Source of the DNA: Halobacteriovorax sp. JY17
Lineage (GTDB): Bacteria; Bdellovibrionota; Bacteriovoracia; Bacteriovoracales; Bacteriovoracaceae
Direction: 5' to 3'
Assembly (NCBI RefSeq): GCF_002753895.1
Contig: NZ_NJER01000001.1
Coordinates: 1,426,910 to 1,490,909, forward strand
Length of the DNA stretch: 64,000 nt
Part shown: one piece after another, positions 60,823 through 64,000 of the stretch
How the letters are laid out: every line of letters begins with the position of its first letter
Position numbering within the stretch: the stretch's first letter is position 1
Notes under the pieces: generated by a model
What the model was told of the DNA's origin: nothing
Database searches by the model: none
Seen by the model: the letters and a program-made list of their open reading frames with translations, nothing else
Position numbers and translations under genes: made by a program

Positions 60823-61314
60823 GTGATTATAGCTATTTGTGGATTTATGGGAGCGGGGAAAACATCATTTTTAAAAATGTATCCCGAGGCCAATTCTGTT
60901 GATTTAGATAAATTTATGAGTGAGCAATTAAATCAGGAGCTAGGGGACTTTATTCGTGAGAGCGGATGGGAGAAATTTAGAGAATTTGAAAGTAAATCTC
61001 TTTCCTTGGCTCTTGATTCTATTGGGGAGGAGGGGCTTCTCTCCCTTGGCGGAGGCTCCCTCGACTCATTAGAAAATAGAGAACTTCTCTCCAAAAGAGG
61101 TGTTAAAATTTTACATCTCGCAGTTACATTTGAAGAGGCGATGAAGAGAATTAAAGGCGATGAAAATAGACCTCAATTGGATAAGGGCCGCGAGGAGCTT
61201 CTAGCTCTCTTTACTCAGCGGGAGGAGGTCTTTGAAAAAGCTCAAGACTGCTCTCTGCCCTCTGATTCTCAGGTCTGGCCAACAAATTGGACTGTTCTTA
61301 AATCTTTTTTTTAA
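60823..61314 (+). CDS. aroK: Shikimate kinase
   Basis: Phosphorylates shikimate in aromatic amino acid synthesis, 163 residues. GFMGAGKTS is the Walker A loop, VDLDKFM gives the DxD site, GWEKFREFESKSL the substrate Arg, LSLGGGS the glycine motif and RPQLDKGREELLALFTQRE the lid. The start is GTG. Slightly short but complete. Confidence 0.9.
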   Translation: MIIAICGFMGAGKTSFLKMYPEANSVDLDKFMSEQLNQELGDFIRESGWEKFREFESKSLSLALDSIGEEGLLSLGGGSLDSLENRELLSKRGVKILHLAVTFEEAMKRIKGDENRPQLDKGREELLALFTQREEVFEKAQDCSLPSDSQVWPTNWTVLKSFF

Positions 61315-61392
61315 AGCGGCCATGGTTTTGATATTAGACGTATCGTGTAAAGAAAGTCATAATATGGAGATATTCGCCAATGGGAGAAAAAT

Positions 61393-62853
61393 ATGAATTC
61401 GAATAGTTTAACAGTCGCGTTATTGCTTGAAGATATGGCACTGGCCAAAGAGTTTTCGGATATCTTCCGCGAGCTTGGAGTAGTTCCGCACTATTATGAA
61501 GATCTCGATTCATTTTGGAATGGTACTCTTGAAGTACTACCAACTCTCTCTCTAATTGATGTAAAGAAAATGCATGAAGGGAATTTACTTCTAAAGAAGC
61601 ACCCATTCGTGATCAATGAGCAAATGCCAATGGCCTTTTATTTTACAACAGGCTCAGCTCCTCTTCTTCATTCAACTTTTGATTTCTTAAACCTTGGAAC
61701 AATTCTTCACGGCGCAAATTATAAAGGGCAAATCAAGTCTATTTTAAAACGTCTAAATAAGATGATCTCATATGAGCATATGCTGAGTAATCTTGAACTT
61801 GAAAAAGGAAAGTTATTCAATCAAGTTCGAGGTCTTATCGAAGTCTCTCAGGTTTACAAAGAAGATAATTATTTTGAGAAATATTTAAAAGGTATTTTTA
61901 CAAAATTTGATAGTGCTAAGAGAACTTCATTTGATTTCTTTGATGCATGTGAAACAGTTTTTTCTGAGCTTCAAGATATTGTAGAGTTTTCTTTTGTTGA
62001 ATTAAGTGCCAATGGCCAAAGGCTTGTTTCTCCTGAAGGGCAGTCGATGAAGTATGTTTCTGTACCATCGCTCTTTCTTGGAAAAACTTGTAAGCAGGGG
62101 ATCGCAGAGTTCGCTCAAAATATGAGCTCTCAAGTTGCTGTTGAGTTACTTGGTGGCGAAGTGATGTCTCTCAATGTCACAGGTAGTGATGTTAATCCAG
62201 ATATAATTATTTACTTAAAACTAAATGACATGGAGCTTGCCGAAAGAATTGACTGGTCTTCTCTAGAGAGTCACTTAAATGGAATCTATGCTTACTTTAG
62301 AGATAATGGAAAAGCTGTTATTAAGAGAGAAGCAAGATTTATAACTCCTTGGGAAGCTTTCTCTCTCTTTGATAAGCAAATAAAAATGGCCTCAGTTGGT
62401 GATATCAAGAATCAATTTGCTCTCGTTGATATTGACCTCTCTGAATTAATTCAGACGGCAAGAGTAGGAGACTCGGGAGAGTTTTCTTGGAAAGAATTCT
62501 TTCAAGACTTCGTTACAAGAGTGACTTCTACATTTAGTTATGAATTAAAATTTATTTCAATGGGTGTTTCAAATATCGGTGTTGTTTGTGATCATGAACA
62601 CGTCGATCAAGTGATGAGCCATTTGAAAAATATAAGCGTACGTTTTTCTTACTGGCGCTATTTTGAGAGAGCAGATGCTCTTCTCTCTAAAAACTTAAAG
62701 CCTGAAATAAAAATGATTCCAGCCTCAGCAGAGGCCTATCTTCTTCACGTTGAAGATGTTAAATTCTCTGCTCTCGATGAATTAGAGTCTATTGCAATAA
62801 AGAAAAAGACTCAGGAAATTGTTTGGGGAAAAGCTCCGGAGAGGACTCTTTAA
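61393..62853 (+). CDS. Hypothetical protein with receiver-like N-terminus
   Basis: 486 residues, cytoplasmic. Residues 1-125 look like a CheY-type receiver (VALLLEDMALAKEFSDIFRELG..., LSLIDVKK at the phospho-Asp position, FYFTTGS at the Thr/Ser strand), though the acidic pocket is weak. A coiled-coil follows (130-170), then a mixed region and a C-terminal domain (residues 330-470) not recognised. Between aroK and alr, with four bases to alr, so it may be co-transcribed. Function unknown. Confidence 0.68.
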   Translation: MNSNSLTVALLLEDMALAKEFSDIFRELGVVPHYYEDLDSFWNGTLEVLPTLSLIDVKKMHEGNLLLKKHPFVINEQMPMAFYFTTGSAPLLHSTFDFLNLGTILHGANYKGQIKSILKRLNKMISYEHMLSNLELEKGKLFNQVRGLIEVSQVYKEDNYFEKYLKGIFTKFDSAKRTSFDFFDACETVFSELQDIVEFSFVELSANGQRLVSPEGQSMKYVSVPSLFLGKTCKQGIAEFAQNMSSQVAVELLGGEVMSLNVTGSDVNPDIIIYLKLNDMELAERIDWSSLESHLNGIYAYFRDNGKAVIKREARFITPWEAFSLFDKQIKMASVGDIKNQFALVDIDLSELIQTARVGDSGEFSWKEFFQDFVTRVTSTFSYELKFISMGVSNIGVVCDHEHVDQVMSHLKNISVRFSYWRYFERADALLSKNLKPEIKMIPASAEAYLLHVEDVKFSALDELESIAIKKKTQEIVWGKAPERTL

Positions 62854-62856
62854 AAT

Positions 62857-63984
62857 ATGAGATTTCGCTCTAGGCACATCATTAGTTTTGAAAAATTAGA
62901 AAGTAACTTTAAGAAACTCAAAAGTATTTGTATAAATAATAAAATTATTTTTATGGTTAAGGCCAATGCTTACGGGCATGGCGTAATTCCCATTGTTCGC
63001 CACAGTGTCGAAAAACTTGGGATAACTGAATTTGGATGCGCTAGTCTTGGAGAAGCTCTTTTACTTAGAGAAGAATTATACGATCTAGAATTTGAAATCT
63101 ATGTATTTTCCGACGTTCAAGTTGAGCTTAGAGAGTGTGCTGAGATTTATTTAAATAGAAGAATTGTTCCCGTCATCTCAAATCGAGAAGATCTAGATTT
63201 CATTTTAACAAATCGTGAATTTGAAAACTTCCCACTTTTTATAAAGTTTAATACTGGTATGAATAGACTTGGGCTTGAGATGTCTAGCGTTGATGAAGTG
63301 ATTAAGAGTCTTAAAATTGCAGGAAGAAAATCAGTCTATCATTTAATGACTCACTTATCTTCTTCCTCAATGCCAATAAAAACCAATAAGAGAAACCTCT
63401 TACAATTTGAAAATTTTGAGAAAATTAAGAAATCTTTTAAAGATGCTAATATTGAAGTTGAAGCTAGTTCTATTTCAAATTCTGGGGCCATTGAGCAAGG
63501 TGCAGGTCTTTTAGAAACTCATGTTAGACCAGGACTTATGATGTATGGGCCAAGTTCATTGCTTCCGCAGTACTCGCAGCTTAGTCAGTGGACTGGTGAA
63601 ATTATTTCAAAACTTGAAACTTATGTCATCTCTCTCTTTGATGTAGAGAAGGGACAGCCTGTTGGTTATGGTGCGACACCTTGCCCATCGGCAGGAAGGG
63701 TGGCCATTATTGCTCTTGGATATGGAGACGGTTTTTCAACTCGCTATCTCGGAGCGCATTTATATCATAGAGATATTGCTGGAAAAATTGTCGGTCGAGT
63801 AAATATGGATATGGCACAAGTTTTCTTTTCAAGTGATAACTTGCCAGAGCTAAAAGTGGGGGACACTTTCACAGTCTGGAATCATTCAGTTGAGAGCTTT
63901 AGTGAATTTTGTCAGGATGTCAAAATTATTCCTTACGAAGTATTTATCAATCTGACTCAGAGAGTTCCTAAGATTTATTCTTAA
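62857..63984 (+). CDS. alr: Alanine racemase
   Basis: PLP enzyme making D-alanine for peptidoglycan, 375 residues. FMVKANAYGHGV has the PLP Lys35; KFNTGMNRLGL and ALGYGDGFSTRY are family motifs, and GRVNMDMAQV the conserved Met-Asp motif. Only three bases separate it from the receiver-like gene. Confidence 0.95.
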   Translation: MRFRSRHIISFEKLESNFKKLKSICINNKIIFMVKANAYGHGVIPIVRHSVEKLGITEFGCASLGEALLLREELYDLEFEIYVFSDVQVELRECAEIYLNRRIVPVISNREDLDFILTNREFENFPLFIKFNTGMNRLGLEMSSVDEVIKSLKIAGRKSVYHLMTHLSSSSMPIKTNKRNLLQFENFEKIKKSFKDANIEVEASSISNSGAIEQGAGLLETHVRPGLMMYGPSSLLPQYSQLSQWTGEIISKLETYVISLFDVEKGQPVGYGATPCPSAGRVAIIALGYGDGFSTRYLGAHLYHRDIAGKIVGRVNMDMAQVFFSSDNLPELKVGDTFTVWNHSVESFSEFCQDVKIIPYEVFINLTQRVPKIYS

Positions 63985-64000
63985 TTTGAAAGAATTATAG

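Noticed and set aside
1-64000. CRISPR arrays, phage structural genes, origin of replication
   Set aside because: No regularly spaced repeat array, cas gene, phage module or dnaA-type origin features were seen in the window.

Overview
The window is AT-rich bacterial DNA with one continuous bacterial gene set. Signal peptides, lipoboxes, a TolC-like protein, cytochrome bd and a PilT ATPase point to a Gram-negative cell. The mix of many secreted proteins of unknown function, exo-enzymes (EndA nuclease, a protein-glutamine-deamidase-like protein, a secreted kinase-like protein) and low GC resembles the Bdellovibrionota, especially the Bacteriovorax/Halobacteriovorax group. That placement is inference: no rRNA is present.

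Region 1 (0-6.5 kb, mostly minus strand): an arsenic operon (MerR-type regulator, arsC, acr3) whose promoter carries a mercury-type MerR operator, a Bax-inhibitor-1 protein, a LemA/TPM membrane cluster, a GyrI-like protein, YebC and a GNAT acetyltransferase. Region 2 (6.5-19.2 kb): a ClC protein, a DUF3703-DoxX fusion, CsaA, a decayed DJ-1/PfpI gene, an FMN reductase, a 41-residue secreted peptide missed by length cut-offs, an Hsp70-like ATPase, a secreted kinase-like protein, a YgjP-type metalloprotease, PilT, a secreted glutaminase-like cysteine enzyme and endonuclease I.

Region 3 (about 19.2-41.3 kb) looks accessory. It opens with gene debris and an ISL3-family transposase, holds a PIN-domain/small-acidic-protein pair, and ends at a tRNA-Asp gene preceded by three phased TAGGCAA repeats and an HTH gene. 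Its core is a redox and reactive-sulfur module: TauE exporter, DUF3365 haem protein, Dps, an FNR-like regulator, persulfide dioxygenase, a split YeeE/YedE transporter, two DUF442 phosphatase/rhodanese-like proteins, DUF1971, VIT1-type transporter, 1-Cys peroxiredoxin, OsmC and cytochrome bd. Two copies of a 15-bp FNR-like site lie in front of dps/tauE and the dioxygenase operon. Next to it is a TetR-controlled efflux operon whose RND pump and TolC-like protein are a single 1512-codon reading frame with an internal ribosome-binding site.

Region 4 (41.4-64 kb) is mainly housekeeping: a second TauE, an SDR, a phospholipase-D-like protein with two complementary motif defects, peptide deformylase, GreB, NusB, NrdR, an FMN glutamate-synthase-like enzyme, an L,D-transpeptidase-like lipoprotein, glyA, the fatty-acid cluster fabH-fabD-fabG-acpP-fabF with rpmF and DUF177 (no plsX), shikimate kinase, a receiver-like protein of unknown role, and alanine racemase.
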